From Chlorops oryzae (Eukaryota > Arthropoda > Insecta > Diptera > Chloropidae), in assembly GCA_020466095.1 (NCBI GenBank), contig CM035806.1, forward strand, positions 159,707,667 to 159,771,666: a DNA stretch of 64,000 bases. Reading direction: 5' to 3'. This document shows positions 1-12,073 of this stretch, piece by piece. The notes under the pieces were generated by a model. That model worked only from the letters and a program-made list of their open reading frames with translations. It had not been told where the DNA came from and made no database searches. Each line of letters opens with the position of its first letter. Position 1 is the stretch's first letter. The position numbers were made by a program, and so were the translations under genes.

Positions 1-89
1 AAACTCCAACGAAGCGAGATCTGGAGCCGATATGGAAACCGGCGGGGGCTGGAGAGCATCTTCCAAATCCAATTCAAAGGAATCTTGTT
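1..89 (-). CDS. Ig/Fn3 muscle-type protein, downstream exon (partial, runs off window)
   Basis: Minus-strand exon entered at a clear acceptor (pyrimidine-rich stretch, then CACAG at plus 90-93). It continues the frame of the preceding exon, which ends in phase 1 at 193: the split codon becomes Lys, followed by QDSFELDLEDALQPPPVSIS and more. The exon is open to the window edge, so the C-terminus lies outside. The peptide is acidic and then proline-rich, with no recognised domain. The long ORF through the intron to a stop at 116 is read-through, because the donor at 187-192 and this acceptor join cleanly in frame. Exon borders are seen directly; its membership in the gene follows from phase agreement. 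Confidence 0.75.
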
Positions 90-192
90 CTGTGAAAGCG
101 GAAAACCGTAAATATTTATAAGGAAATCGAACATCGAGCTTTGAAGCACACATTTTTATTTACATACATATGTATGTATATTCGATACTCAC

Positions 193-2382
193 TGTCTTTA
201 TCCTTAACTTTGCTATTCTTGTCGAATACAACGAGCATAAACTCGTTGCTGGTATGCACATCGTCATGGCGATCAGACGATTTTAGCGGGGATAGATTCT
301 CGGGAGTCGTTAGAGGTGTTGTGGACTGTGTTGGACCTGAATTCAGAGTCAATTTGGGCGATGACGCACGTTGATATTGCGACTGTGCTTGTGGGTGTGG
401 GTCTGGGTGTTTGTGTGTTGGCCGCTGTTGTTGATGTGAAGGCGACGGAGCACTTATCTGAATTGTTGGATTCGAATGGGTTGAAACAATCGGCTTTGCT
501 GCCACTTGCGTTGAATTTGAGCCCATACTGCTTGTTGCAATCGCAATGGCTAGTGATGGCACATTCCTTGCTGGACTAAGAGCATTACGGGTATAGCGTA
601 AAACGTTCTGATTGCCACCAAGTTCCACGGGCTCAGCGCTCCTTTGCAAGGCTCGTGTGGCTTTAATTGATTCGCTTTCCGGTGGTGTCGGACTTATTCT
701 CAAAGTTGGACGCTTACGAGTTTCTAAAGGACTTGGTGTGCCTGTGCCTCTTTGATGGTTAACATCGGTTTCTATTTGTGGTGATTGCTGGCGAAGTTTC
801 TGCAACAGAGGCGACGATGGCTGCTCCAGTCGGTTTTGCTTGGAATTTTGCAAGAAATTTGTTGTCCGCTCCCTTTCTGATGTCGCAACAGATTTCATGA
901 ATGACCTTATCGCTTGATTTGCATCCAGTGATGGGGCATCTGCTCCTGTATATGATGGACTTCGACGTGCGTCCATTTTTAGAACCTGATCCGGTGTGCC
1001 GTAAGACATTTCCCGATGCAGATCCTCATTATCTAATAATTGCGGTTTCGGCTTCCTCAGCGCCATAGGGGAAGAGCGTGTTTCTGTAGCTGCGTCCTGA
1101 TGCGGTCGCGATGGTGAAAGCGTTTTCCTCCGTGGTGTCAATGGTCGGTTTTTCTCTTCCGAAAGTTTCGATTCCGATTTCGGTTTCACTATACCGCGTT
1201 TGGGATCTGGAATAAACAGCAAATCGGACTCATCGCTGGGATCACTGAGACCGTATGGATTTTCCGCTTTAACGCGAAATTTGTATTCAGAGCCTTCGAT
1301 TAAATCATTTAGGGTTGTGCTTAAGGAACGCGTTGTCGCTGCTTTCAGCCAAACATTCCAACCGACGCGAAAGTATTCCACAATATAGTTGCCAATTTTA
1401 CAGCCACCATCATCGATTGGTGCCGTCCACGACAACGTTGCCGACTTACCGAACGACATGTTCAGGCGTACCTTTCCCGGCGGATCGGGACGCGCAGTTA
1501 CTGTTACCAAGAACGATGCCATATCTTCGCCAAGCTTATTCCAAGCCTTAACGCTGTACTCGCCTCGGTCACTCCTCTGTACGCAATCAATCTTAAACAT
1601 CGAATTCTTATCCGTATTGATTATTTCATAGCGACCGTCGCTCAACAAGATCTCGCCCTCATGTAGCCAAGTCACATTGGGTGGTGGTTGTCCGGCAATT
1701 CCCACCTTTAGTCGCAGAATTTCGTCCGCTTCGACAATGAGTCCATCCTCATAGGTCCGTGGAAGGCGTATGCGTGGCGGCGCTTGTACCAAAAGTTTCG
1801 TTTTGGTCACAACGTGACCAGCCCGATTTGTGGCCGTGCATTTAATTTCTCCCTCATCGGTGAGCGCGACCTGATGGATAATCAACGAGCTCATTTCGCC
1901 GTCGTTGACAATCTTTGTACGTCGACTGCTGAATATTTCGTAGCCATCTTTGAACCAATTTATTTCGGGTGGCGGCTGTCCAACAACGCGCACACGGAAC
2001 TCCAGGCGTTCATCTTCGACGGCATTCTTCTCGCCGAGTTCGTCAATGAAACGTGGTACGGTTATTGCGTTACGCTGCAATGTGACTGTCAACGCGTCCG
2101 ACAGCTCACTCGGATCCGAGCGGCCAACAATATTTTCGGCGAATACACGAAACTGATACCGCCAGCCAGGTTCAAGACCGCTCAGAGAGGCCTCACAGCG
2201 TGTTAGCGGCGTAGGAGTGGCTCGCACCCAATGCGGCGAGCCCATGCGTCGGTGCTCCACTATATATCCCGTTATTGGCGATCCGCCGTCCATTTTGGGC
2301 CGATCCCATCGTAAGTTGACGACGTCCGGCTGCTGATCAGAGAGCGGAATCAACGTTGGCCTGCCGGGTGGCGATGGACGTT
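193..2382 (-). CDS. Ig/Fn3 repeat muscle-type protein (twitchin/projectin or MyBP-like), main exon
   Basis: Large internal exon of about 730 codons. The acceptor (TTCTTACAG) lies just above 2382 and the donor GTGAGT at 192-187. Domain order is fibronectin III (from PSPPGRPT, with W, the GLEPGWRYQFRV core and DPS), Ig I-set (PRFIDELG..., with W and the DEGEIKCTA Cys motif), a second Ig-like domain (PPRIRLPRT..., NVTWLHEG, DRGEYSVKA) and a second fibronectin III (DPPGKVRL, LSWTAP, YKFRVKAENPYG). A roughly 350-residue Ser/Pro/Gln-rich, probably disordered tail follows. The domain style and the PPG linkers match intracellular sarcomeric Ig/Fn3 proteins. No kinase domain is visible here. The second Ig lacks the usual F-strand Cys, which is common in such proteins. 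The exon continues upstream: a start at 2353 would be a TTG and is not real. A Drosophila CG14964-type orthologue is possible, but I cannot assign one. Confidence 0.88.
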
Positions 2383-3143
2383 CTGTAAGAATTCAACAAA
2401 TTAAAATTTGAAAAGCACGCTAAAACTTTTGATCGATCGATGCAATATACTTATTCATGAGTGCCTACAGGAGCTCCATAAAGAAATCTATTGAGACGCA
2501 TAACTTCTTTTGTTTTACTACAAATTTCGTTACTCGGAATTTTAAGGCTCAATATGTGAGAACAACAGACAACATTAACAAAAAAAAAAAAAAAAATAGT
2601 GGGGTACACATCAAATATGTATATAATAATGTATCCATAATACAATATGTGCGCGAACGCAAAAAAAAAAATATGCCCTAATGGAGCTGTTCGTTGCAAT
2701 ATCAAGAGCTAACATTTCTCGATCTGTCTCGCTGCCGGCCTGTCCGCCTGTTCGCCGGTCCGCCTGCCTGACCGATTGAAATGGAATGGAATGTCGCCTG
2801 ATTGCGTTTTGCTTCCTTTCCCTAGGTAGGATAAGTACAATGCTCAAATATTTCGCGCATGGAGGAACGTGTAGGCCTATGAAATGTTGCCTCTCGGATG
2901 GACGAGTGGACGATGGGATGGATGCAGTTAAATAAAGAAGAGCAAATGACAAAGTAAATCCAAAGTAAAAAAAGTTCAACGAAACAAAGTGGCGGCCAAA
3001 TAGACCGACCGATCGGTCAGACAACCACCAAACAGTCCGCGCTATTCGTCTATTTATATGTACGTGTGTATATTCTTGAATGCCCCAACAAACGTGGATG
3101 TACGGACGTAGCATGTGTGTAGCGTGCTCATAGGAGAGAGTAC

Positions 3144-3233
3144 CTTCTAAAAATAACACAAATTCTAGCGCTCCCACTTCTACTGGCTGAGTTGTGGTGA
3201 CGGCGGCCAATCGGCTGTATAGCCCATTGTGTT
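3144..3233 (-). CDS. Candidate 90-nt in-frame cassette exon of the Ig/Fn3 gene
   Basis: On the minus strand a T-rich tract ending TTTTTTTTAG precedes an open segment reading EHNGLYSRLAAVTTTQPVEV and on to LFLE, ended by a weak donor (AAG then GTACTC). Both borders are phase 1. The exon is exactly 90 nt and joins the next exon at 2382 in frame (GAA, then RPSPPGRPT). The phase match and strong acceptor are seen. That it is used, probably as an optional exon, is inference. The non-consensus donor is the main weakness. Confidence 0.42.
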
Positions 3234-3852
3234 CTAAAAAAAATGTTTGAGTTAAAAACAATTTTCATCTACACAGGTCATGAAAACATGAAGTTAAATG
3301 GAGAACGTTAAGTAAAAAAAACAAAAAAAAAAAAAAAAACCAAAAAAAAACAAAAAATAGAAAATCAAAAATTAATTGCTAAATATTCGACAACTGAAAG
3401 AAAAAACGTTAATCTCGATGATTATCTTTTACGCATGATTATTACTCTCTTTATTACGAATTACCAGCTGATTTCCAGTGAACATTCTTCTTAGGTCGAC
3501 TGCTCTGATTTTGTTGTTGCAATTTACCCGGCTGATTGCCCATTTGATCGATCTCGATCCGATCGGACGCGATTCGAGTTTTTTTTTAAAATTATTATTA
3601 TTTATTTACTTCGATCAGACGATTCATCGATCGATCGCTTTACTTGCTCATTAAAGCATCACGAATTTTATACATTTTATTTTGTACTTAGTTGTAATTG
3701 TGTTATATTTGTGTTGTTGTTGTTGTTGTTATCGGAGAATTGAGCGAATTAGAATTAGAATTTTTTTTTTTTAAAGAATTTTTGATGAATTTTTCCGAAT
3801 TTTTCGTTTAAATCCTTATAGCCAATCGATTGAAATTTTTCGTTTTGAATTC

Positions 3853-3951
3853 TTAATAAATATCGTTGGTATTGATTGCGGTGCTCGTGGTTATTAAGGG
3901 TATTGAGTAATCCGTAATAGCCCCGCTGACAAGCAATTCATCGAAGTCCAT
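3853..3951 (-). CDS. Possible short terminal coding exon (unrecognised)
   Basis: A 32-codon minus-strand reading frame starts MDFDELLVSGAITDYSIPL and stops at 3853-3855. The frame is also open about ten codons upstream to a TGA. It sits in GC-richer, coding-like sequence between AT-rich blocks. No good donor lies before the stop, so if real it is a last exon or a micro-ORF. It may be an alternative 3' exon of the Ig/Fn3 gene or chance. No family is recognised. Confidence 0.2.
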   Translation of the reverse strand: MDFDELLVSGAITDYSIPLITTSTAINTNDIY

Positions 3952-4264
3952 CAGAGCACCACCATCCGCACCACATTCACTTCACTTTGCGTCGCTGCGT
4001 CGTTGCTGCGTTCGCGGCGCACGGGCATCTGGGGATATATATTTTCAATAATCGCGAGGCGAAAATTTCATTTCATTTTCATTTTCGTTTTCGTTTTCAT
4101 TTTCTCAAGCGAACGAAACTTTCGTTCAATATGAATAGACATATATGTATATACATACACATGTTCGTACGGTATGTAGGTGCGTTTGTGAATATTTTTC
4201 GCTTTGGCTTCGTTCACTTTTGACGTAGTATTTCACTCGTAGCTGGTGCATGCATTCAGGCTTC

Positions 4265-4335
4265 CTAGTAGTGGGTGACTTCGATTATGCCACTCTCTTC
4301 TTGGTCAACATTCTCTGTTGAGGGCACAATAAAAC
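4265..4335 (-). CDS. Possible terminal exon ending ...EESGIIEVTHY-stop
   Basis: On the minus strand two good acceptor-like sites (CTTCCTAG above 4335 and CCTCAACAG above 4314) precede a frame ending NVDQEESGIIEVTHY and TAG at 4265-4267. The acidic C-terminal-like peptide and splice sites suggest the last exon of a transcript whose earlier exons lie to the right, or an alternative ending of the Ig/Fn3 gene. No nearby AATAAA was found on that strand, which counts against it. Confidence 0.25.
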
Positions 4336-4339
4336 TAGG

Positions 4340-6190
4340 AAGGCATTAGCAAATTTTTTTTATTTATTTATTTTTTTTTTTTATTCACAAAATAATTTCG
4401 ATTCATCTATGTTCATCAAAGTGGGAATGATACAATTTCAAAATTAATAATCGCAGATGAGGACAACTTCCGGTTTTTCGAGAATTTGTTTGGGTTTTTG
4501 CTGTATTTAATTTTTTGTAATAAAATTTTCCAAAATAAAATCGCTGGACCCGTGTATCCATCCGGTCAACTCAGTTTACGCTACGCTCAAAGATTTGATT
4601 TTTTGCTTGATAAATGCCTTAGATTAGTGATGGAGAGGGGTGTGATGACTTAAAACTGGGACATCCCGAATTATTTTTTAACTTTTAGCTAACCGTATGG
4701 GTGATGAGTTTTTTCTACCATTTTTCATACATTTTTTCTGGATACGTATGTATGTTTGTGAACCGCAGCAAAAATAGTACTGAGATCACTTATGTGAACT
4801 AAGATTTTTGTTAATATCTCACAGATGCGGCATCAACTTTGAATGAAACAATTTTTTTTTTTTAATGAAAGAAAACATTATAAAAGAATTATAGAGTGGC
4901 GCGAATCTGGGAATACACTGATAAAAAAGTTAATATTTTCTTTTTAGTTTTTTGAAAAAATTTTCTCAGTGTGAAATTAAAAAAAAAAAATTTTCAGGTT
5001 CCTTATTTTATTGCTAATAAGTTTCTTAGTTAGTTCATCTTTCTATCTGAATTGGTTGTTGAGATATTCAGTTTTGCAAAATGGCTTACTAAAATGTGGG
5101 TTTCAAGGATATTTCAAGGATTATTCAAAATAGAAAACTAAAAAAAGGGTCCCTACGGTGTTTTCAGATGGCACCTAATGAAAAATCAACAAAAGTTAAA
5201 AATTCCTCTCAGGGTGCAGCCCAGCTTTCCTTAGCCCTTTGTAAGCCGCCATTCTTAAGCGGCGACCATCTTGGATTTACAATGGAAAGGAATTTATTTA
5301 GTTGTATTGTCACCAGAACTATGGGCTTGTACCAAATTTCAGATCAATTCGTCAACAGGAAGGAGGTCAAATTTCAATTACTAGATTTGACCCAAATATA
5401 CCTACACATAAACAGGGCAAACTAAATAAAACCGTTAAAAAAAAAATTTGCTTTGAATTTTTGTCGCGAGTGGTGATGTTGAAGCCGCAACTCTCCCTGG
5501 CTATAAACACGTAAACACGTTTTGCCGAAAAAAATTTCTGCATGCACGCCTGTTTAATCGTGTAGGTGATTTGTTTTGTCGTCGCGAACCGATTGTTGAA
5601 AAGCTCCTGGTCTCTCAATGCCGAGAAATAATCAATCAAAGAATAGATTTTCTATTCGCAGCTTCCGAAATAGGGAAACTCTTTCACTTTTTTGGCTTTT
5701 GGGGGAAAATAGGGCAAAAGCATTGCTCCATGTTGGTGTGAGTTGATCAAATCAGAATTGATTTATTTTATTATTTTATTTTATTTTTTTAAATAAATAT
5801 ATTAGTAGGTACCTACCGGAATTGAGCAATTTTAGGTGTTGAAATATTATAAAATTGTCAACTCTATCCACGATTGGTGTTATTTCCTACGTTCTGCAGG
5901 AAATTCTTATCTTCTTCTTCGTGTTTCGTTTGAATTGTTTCTTCATTTGTGAAATCCAGAAATCAAAAATTCAATAAACAACATCATTTTAGGCCAAATA
6001 TACATGGCCGTTGATTGATTAACTTTCAAAGTGGCGCAGATTTCAAGAAATGAAACAAGACCGGTTAAGCAGCCAACGCTGGAATAGCTTGAGATACTGA
6101 AAGGAATTTAATTTTCGAAATATTTATGTATTTATCACTTGAAATTTCGAAATTTAGTAACAGCTCTAGTATTTATGATGGGCACGAGTG
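4340..6190. other. AT-rich non-coding stretch
   Basis: No supported gene. The sequence is AT-rich with many homopolymers. A small hairpin-like repeat lies at about 4914-4972, where ACACTGA-type and TCAGTGT ends face each other, and resembles a tiny MITE. Short ORFs here look random. Confidence 0.6.
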
Positions 6191-6197
6191 CAATACA

Positions 6198-6320
6198 GTG
6201 TACTCTCTCCTTGCGGACACTCTTATTAAGCGCACAACTTTTGGGAATGCTTTAGTTTTCCTGATTCTAAAATAGTTTCCTCTTAAGCGGACACATTTGT
6301 CGATCCCGTAGATGTCCGCT
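6198..6320. repeat. Possible end of a Tigger/pogo-like element
   Basis: The motif TACAGTGTACTCTC with TTGCGGACACTC recurs in inverted form at about 25,775-25,797 (GGAGAGTACACTGTA). A second GTCCGCTTAA lies at about 6315. Terminal motifs starting CAGTG beside TA suggest a pogo/Tigger-type end. No transposase remains. Confidence 0.3.
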
Positions 6321-6324
6321 TAAA

Positions 6325-6376
6325 AAAGAGAGAGAAAGAGAGAGAAGAGAGAGAAGAGAGAGACAGAGAGAGAGAC

Positions 6377-6407
<31 letters not shown>

Positions 6408-6518
6408 AGAGAGAGACAGAGAGAGAGAGAGAGACAGAGAGAGAACAGAGAGAGACAGAGAGAGAGAACAAGAGAGAGAGACAGAGAGAGACAGAGAGAA
6501 GAGACAGAGAGAGACAGA

Positions 6519-6576
<58 letters not shown>

Positions 6577-6592
6577 AGACAGAGAGAGAGAC

Positions 6593-6626
<34 letters not shown>

Positions 6627-6628
6627 AG

Positions 6629-6660
<32 letters not shown>

Positions 6661-6735
6661 AAAAGAGAAAGAGAGATAGGGGGGGGGGGGGGGGGGGGGG
6701 GAGTGAGCGAGAGAGAGAGAGAGAGAGAGAAATTC
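6325..6735. repeat. Compound microsatellite (GA)n / AGAGACAG-type / (AT)n / poly-G
   Basis: About 400 bp of purine-rich GA repeats interrupted by ACAG and AAGA variants, then a short (AT)n, a run of about 22 G and more GA. The long ORFs across it (Ser/Leu repeats on the minus strand) are products of the repeat, not genes. Confidence 0.95.
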
Positions 6736-7059
6736 GCTCGAAAGGACAACAAGTTCCTTAATTGTATTCCCGCAGCGAATATGTATGAATAACGAAACAC
6801 AAACGGAACAGACACAATTCGAAGAAAAGGAAAATTCTAAATAAGCTGCAATGGAATTTTTGTACATAAATAATGTTTCGAGCTTTGTGCCTTGGACAAA
6901 TGGAAAATGTCTTCATTGAAGCATTTATTTTTTTTTTCTCGCACCCAACGGTCAAGAAACGCGAACGTTCCAGCTTTAGGGTTTCATCGCTTTGTCGTTT
7001 CTTTTCTTTTGTTTCTTTTCTTTTTTCTTGCTTTCTTTCTTTCATTTCTTTTCGATCAC

Positions 7060-7276
7060 GCTGGGCTGTATGGCCATCAAGCAGAACAGGTGGAGTCTCA
7101 TCTGCGTCCAACTTGTCGAGAGCATTTACTGTTGGTGCAACTGGACTGCGATCAGCGAACTTCGCAGTTTCACCGATAAGAGTACACCACGTGAAATTGG
7201 TCAGCCCAAGTGGTACGATGGCAGAAGGCAGAAGGCGGCGGAACGCGGAAAGGTAAGGTGCCTCTGCTCGTGCCAT
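7060..7276 (-). CDS. Candidate upstream exon of the Ig/Fn3 gene (strand uncertain)
   Basis: A GC-rich island in AT-rich DNA with a minus-strand frame starting MARAEAPYLSAFRRLLPSAI and passing LDADETPPVLLDGHTAQ. A weak donor (CAGC then GTGATC) at 7060 would end in phase 1 and fit the candidate exon at 3233. The plus strand of the same island is also open and ends in a strong donor (GGAAAG then GTAAGG at about 7252), so a plus-strand 5' exon is equally possible. No domain is recognised. Confidence 0.22.
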
Positions 7277-8035
7277 GCGATATCTGTTTTTGCTATTGCT
7301 ATTCGCAGCTGCTACGGCGGCAGCGGCAAACACGACGAGAACCACAACGACGACGACGACGACGATGACGATGGCGACTCAACAAGTGTCCGATATCTCT
7401 TCTCGATTCAGTCGCATTCAAAACTCTAAGGCGTGCGTGTCCCATCGGGTTCGGTGACGCGTGCTTCACGTTACGAAATTTTTAATTGTTCGCTATTTAT
7501 CGCACAGAAGAATCGATCAAAATATAAAATCAAGTGCAGTTCAGAAAAGCATAAGAACAAAAAAAAAAAAAAAACTTCTCTCTTTTTAGCACCGATGAGA
7601 CTTGGTGGAAGCCCAAGAGAGATTTTTGCTGGCATCGATTGGAAGCGATAAGCGAACGCGATCGCAAATCCGAATGCCATTGAAATTTCTCCAATGATTT
7701 CTCGCATCATTGAATTGAAATTTCTTTAAAATTTCACAGGTACTGTTCGTATAAGCTTATATGCAGTATAGCCCTGGCCCTTAGTTAAGAAATTATGATA
7801 TTATCATTTCAATAATGTAATATTTACGGGGAAGATGAATTAATTTTTGTTTTTCTTGAACTTGACCTACAATTGTAGCAGAACGGCCGGAGGGTTTTAA
7901 GATAGCAATCATAGACATTTTCAGAAGGGGGAAATGCCAGTTCAGTTTTCCCGAAAACCTTGAGGATTTTTGAATCTTTGTGAATAATTTTCATAAATTT
8001 TTGTGACCCGAAGTGTTGTTCTGTTGATCAATTTT

Positions 8036-8716
8036 TGTAGCCGACACACGTTCTGTGTCGAGGGTATTGCTTATAATAATAGATCATAAAAATGGGTACA
8101 GAAATTACCAGAATTACCAGGACATTTCGCTGTCCGTCCGTCTGTCTATATAAGTACAGTTTTCTTATCAAAGGAGTCAAGCTATTCTGATGCAACTTGT
8201 GTAGATATGCGTGTTGGCGATGGCGTGAGTGAGACCAAATTCGAAAAAGGACTTGATAGGAACATTTTTGGGGGTACCTTCAGCACTAGGGTCTGTTGTG
8301 AAAACCGCAACAAACCACTCTAAAACCCCAAGTTTTTGAGATGTTTCAATAGGCCTATTCACGAGACCTTGGCAAAAGTGTAAAAGTGTTAAAAATTAGT
8401 TAAGCTTCCAAAAACAACTTGTGTCGAAAAGTCTTGCACTTTTGCCACCATACCACGGTCTCGTGAATAGGCCAAATGAAGTTTAAAATTTTAGCTTATT
8501 TTTAAGCCTCCGATTAGGTTTCCAAAAAAAATTGGGCATGGCGAAAGGGTGGTTTTTATAAATAAAGTAATTGAACGATAGTCGGCATATGATGCCCCTT
8601 ATGGTCCTGAAAATCTCCAGACTACTTTGTCTCAATGGGCGTCGTCTTGGGACCTGTTTAAAAAATATTCAAACATATTGCGGGTATTTTATTGTCAGGC
8701 TTGCCTCGCTTGTTTT
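8036..8716 (+). mobile_element. DINE-1/Helentron-type repeat, diverged copy
   Basis: It opens with a short hairpin (CCGACACACGTTCTGTGTCGAGGGTA). It carries the family's CTGTCCGTCCGTCTGTCT and CAGTTTTCTTATCAAAGGAG blocks and ends TATTGTCAGGCTTGCCTCGCTTGTTTTT. The same blocks recur at 13.4, 19.4, 38.8, 51.7-53.0 and 54.2-55.5 kb. Layout and ends resemble the Drosophila DINE-1/INE-1 family. Confidence 0.7.
8352..8473. mobile_element. Small inverted-repeat MITE nested in the DINE
   Basis: Ends are GGCCTATTCACGAGACC and its inverse complement GGTCTCGTGAATAGGCC, 122 bp apart, with a second inner inverted match around CAAAAGTG/CACTTTTG. It interrupts the DINE copy. A clean target-site duplication is not visible. 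Confidence 0.6.
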
Positions 8717-11700
8717 TAATACCGTCCTAAACAGCTAAGCTTGGACTGGAGTTACTGGAAATTCAAATACTTAGCAGTCAGTATGTATGTATGCAGAATG
8801 AATCGATAACAAACCTGAATACTTTTCATTAAGCATGGCCGCTTTGTACCCAACCGCCCTTTACGAAAGAATTTACTTGTAAATAAAAAAGTATTCGGTT
8901 GCTGAATATCCTTGGGGCGTTTTTTATATTGGAGTATACGTATGCGGGAAAAAATCCATAGTCTTAGAAAAACACCTGAATACAGCCCTGAATACTATAG
9001 CAGCCAAGGTAATGTATTACATGTATGGTTTCGGTAATGAAATTTGTGGACGCAACCCACTAAGCAGTGTGCCGCTGGCAAGGTCTCTTGACCAAGAGTC
9101 CCCTGCATACATTTTTATTTATCGAAATATCTCACCTTGTGTAGACCGATTTACAGGGTAGTACATAAATGATGATTGGAAAATACAGCTCAGCGGAACT
9201 GGTGGATGGTTGTTTCATTCAAAAGGTTCAAAAGGAGTTGATGACGTTTCTCCTGACGTTCGAATTTGCAGCTGAGGCAAAATGCCTCAATTTTTAGTTA
9301 ATTTTTGCCGAGCCCTAATTATAAAGATGAAATATTGCGCCAGCGTCCTTGAAACATTCATCACGTACAGATCTCATGCCAGAAAAGTGAGCACTTTTTC
9401 CAAATATGTTGTTCAAAATTCTCTTAATAATCCCAGGCCAACGTTAATGAGATTGCTTTGGCTAAACTGAAACTACATAATTTCCGGTGTTAAATGGGGG
9501 GGTATTTTAAAAGGATCCTGCGAAAAATTATTTGGTCTTCTCTCAAGGTCCAAAGTGGTTTCTTCTAGGAACCATTTCAATTTTTTTTTTTTTTTTTTGT
9601 TATCATTTGTTTAAGTTTATTTACAAAGATATAATTATTTGATCCAAGATATCTTTCGATTCGAATAGCTTGTGTCCATTGTATCGTGTCCACCACCATT
9701 TTCAGATCCACCTACGACAACGATGGAGGCAGGCCAAGTGGGCAGCTTAAATCTTTCTTTTATAATCGAATTGATTATTGAATCAAAAATTTACATAAGA
9801 AAACTTTGCACGTTTTTGTTATTCGTAAGCCGTAAAATTTTCACCACGACGGCATTAAAAATACCGTTCAAGAGAATAACAAAAGAAGCGATTCAAGGTC
9901 GTCGGACTGCAACGGAAATTGTTGAAATGTTCAAATGTCGAATAATCGAATTATGCGGAGGCGCGCGGAGCTTATTGCGCGAATCTGATCCGGAAATTTG
10001 CATAGCCAAGCGAAGCAGATCGCTATATTCCCATTTGTGGGTGACTGCCTGGCGATGAAATTTCAATTCGAACGTGACAAAGCGTGGTTACTTCATTCTC
10101 TTTTACACTTTTCAGGCATTCAATTTGCTTGATGGCTCGAAATTGATGCGTGAAAATGTGACGGAAAACATTTTGTGTTTTTTTTTTTTTTGTTTTTTTA
10201 ATTCCAAAAAATTTTTTGGATTGCACAACGCAAAGTTAATCTCATATAAATGAACTGATTCGACGAAGTCTTTCGGCTTTTTGCTGTAGCACATTGCCGG
10301 CAATGTAGACAATTGAGACGATAGACCAGCATATTCAGGGATGTGCTAGACATCAACTAAAATGTAAATTCCCTTTTTCATTTCACGATAAGAATATAAG
10401 TATAGTTTCGATTGTACATACATATTATAATTGAGTGGAATTGCTGCGGAAACGATTTACAGGGTACGTGAAAAATTCGGGTTCCAAAATCGCCAATTTT
10501 TGACGATTTCTATTTCTCTCACTTGCCAGATTGCGTTAAATTTTAACGGATTGTGTGAAATTTCCCTTCATTTTAATACCTTGATTACACTTAACGGGGA
10601 GTGTCAGTACATCGTAACTAGTGCCATCCACATTGTATATACAGTGAATGGCTATTGGCCTTGAATTAAGCCGACTCCACACAGTATCCCCTGAATGATC
10701 GAATACCTATCTAGATGTACGGGTATTGTTTGAAAAAGAAAAGATTTTTTTTTTTAAAAAAAAGAAAAACAATTTTTTCCCATACTAAGATGTGTCCTCT
10801 TAAATTTTCCTCCTTGCCTATGCCGTTGATTAATGCCACTGCTCGTTCCTTGGAACAGTGGAACAAGCTATCGATCAATTAATTAAAATTATTCAATTAC
10901 GGTGTGCTGGTTAGTCCCTGTTTAAACAGGGAGACAAAACGCGAGACACTGGATGGAAACACATGAGAAAGACGGTGATGGAATGTCTTTCGTCTCTAGT
11001 CACTCTCAGTGTGTTTCCTTCCAGTGTCTCTCTTAATCTAAACACGGACTTTCATGTAAGCACGGATTCGATGGGTTCTCTCTTCCCGATATATGCACCG
11101 ATATAAGTATTTCGATAAATCAGTTCACTAAAAGTCATTCAAAGAGTTACTCAAGTTTTTATCTTCTCTTACTCTTTGTGGAGAGATAACCAGCGGGAGA
11201 AACCGTAAGGGCTCAAATTTCTCTTCCATTATTTCTTGAAAGAATCTGATAGAAATCTTGTATAAATCAGTAGTGGAAAGTAGTACAGTTTGACCAGCAA
11301 CCCAACGGGCAAAGGTAACCAAAGTTAGTTAAACATTCAACATAACTACCCATTGCGTTAGCAATGAATTTTTGTACAGCGATGTCCTACGAAAATCGTG
11401 CATTACCATTGTAATTGAAACTGTAAGCACATGTCAATTTGGTTGTTTGTTGGTAGAAAATATAACAAAAATCTTCTACTCCTTACAATACCGATAACCT
11501 GGTAATGTATAGTTCCACTTTTTTGAATTTATAAATGAATCATTAAATTACAAAGATCATGTATTACGTATATTTCCGTTGGGAATGCCTTACTGATTAG
11601 TATTATTTGTACATGAAAAACTTCAGACCATTATTTTAAGTTGATGAGCTCTGTATATAAAACTATAGGTATTGCCTATAATAATTCGAGGCGCCTTAAA

Positions 11701-11836
11701 ATAGATCAATAAAACAATCCAGATTTAAAATTTTTTTTTTTTTTTTTTTTGGCTCACCATTATTGCAATCTAACAAAAATTTTAAATAAGTATTTAAAAA
11801 AAGTAATATAAAAGCCTCGGAGAGGGAAAAGTCGTC
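8717..11836. other. Intergenic AT-rich DNA, no supported gene
   Basis: Homopolymers and short random ORFs only. A moderately GC-rich, non-repetitive patch at about 9880-10080 could be conserved regulatory DNA, but nothing in it proves this. Confidence 0.5.
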
Positions 11837-12073
11837 AAGCCTGAAATCTACTATAGAGTTTTTCACGTAGAGGAAAGAGTGTAGAGTGTAACTTTTTCAG
11901 TGTATACAGTCGTGGAGCACATAGTACAGCTCTAATCCAAATATTTCGACGGCAACTCAACGTAGAACTGTAGAATTGTAGAAACGGTCTTCAGTGTACA
12001 CATCCAAAGGTAGATTTCCTACACTCTACACTCTTTTCTCTACATAAAAAACTCCGTGGTGGATTTCAGGCTT
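11837..12073. mobile_element. MITE with AAGCCTGAAATC termini
   Basis: The left end AAGCCTGAAATCTACTATAG and the right end (inverse) AAGCCTGAAATCCACCACGG form imperfect terminal inverted repeats. They continue inward through the GTAGAG/CTCTAC and AGAGTGTAGAGTGTA blocks. The element is 237 bp, with no ORF and no clear target duplication. Confidence 0.6.

Noticed and set aside
5096..5425. 109-aa plus-strand ORF
   Set aside because: AT-rich, no domain, signal or splice logic; composition like surrounding non-coding DNA.
6267..6867. Overlapping Ser/Leu-repeat ORFs on the minus strand
   Set aside because: Translation of GA-type microsatellite; all frames are open because of the repeat.
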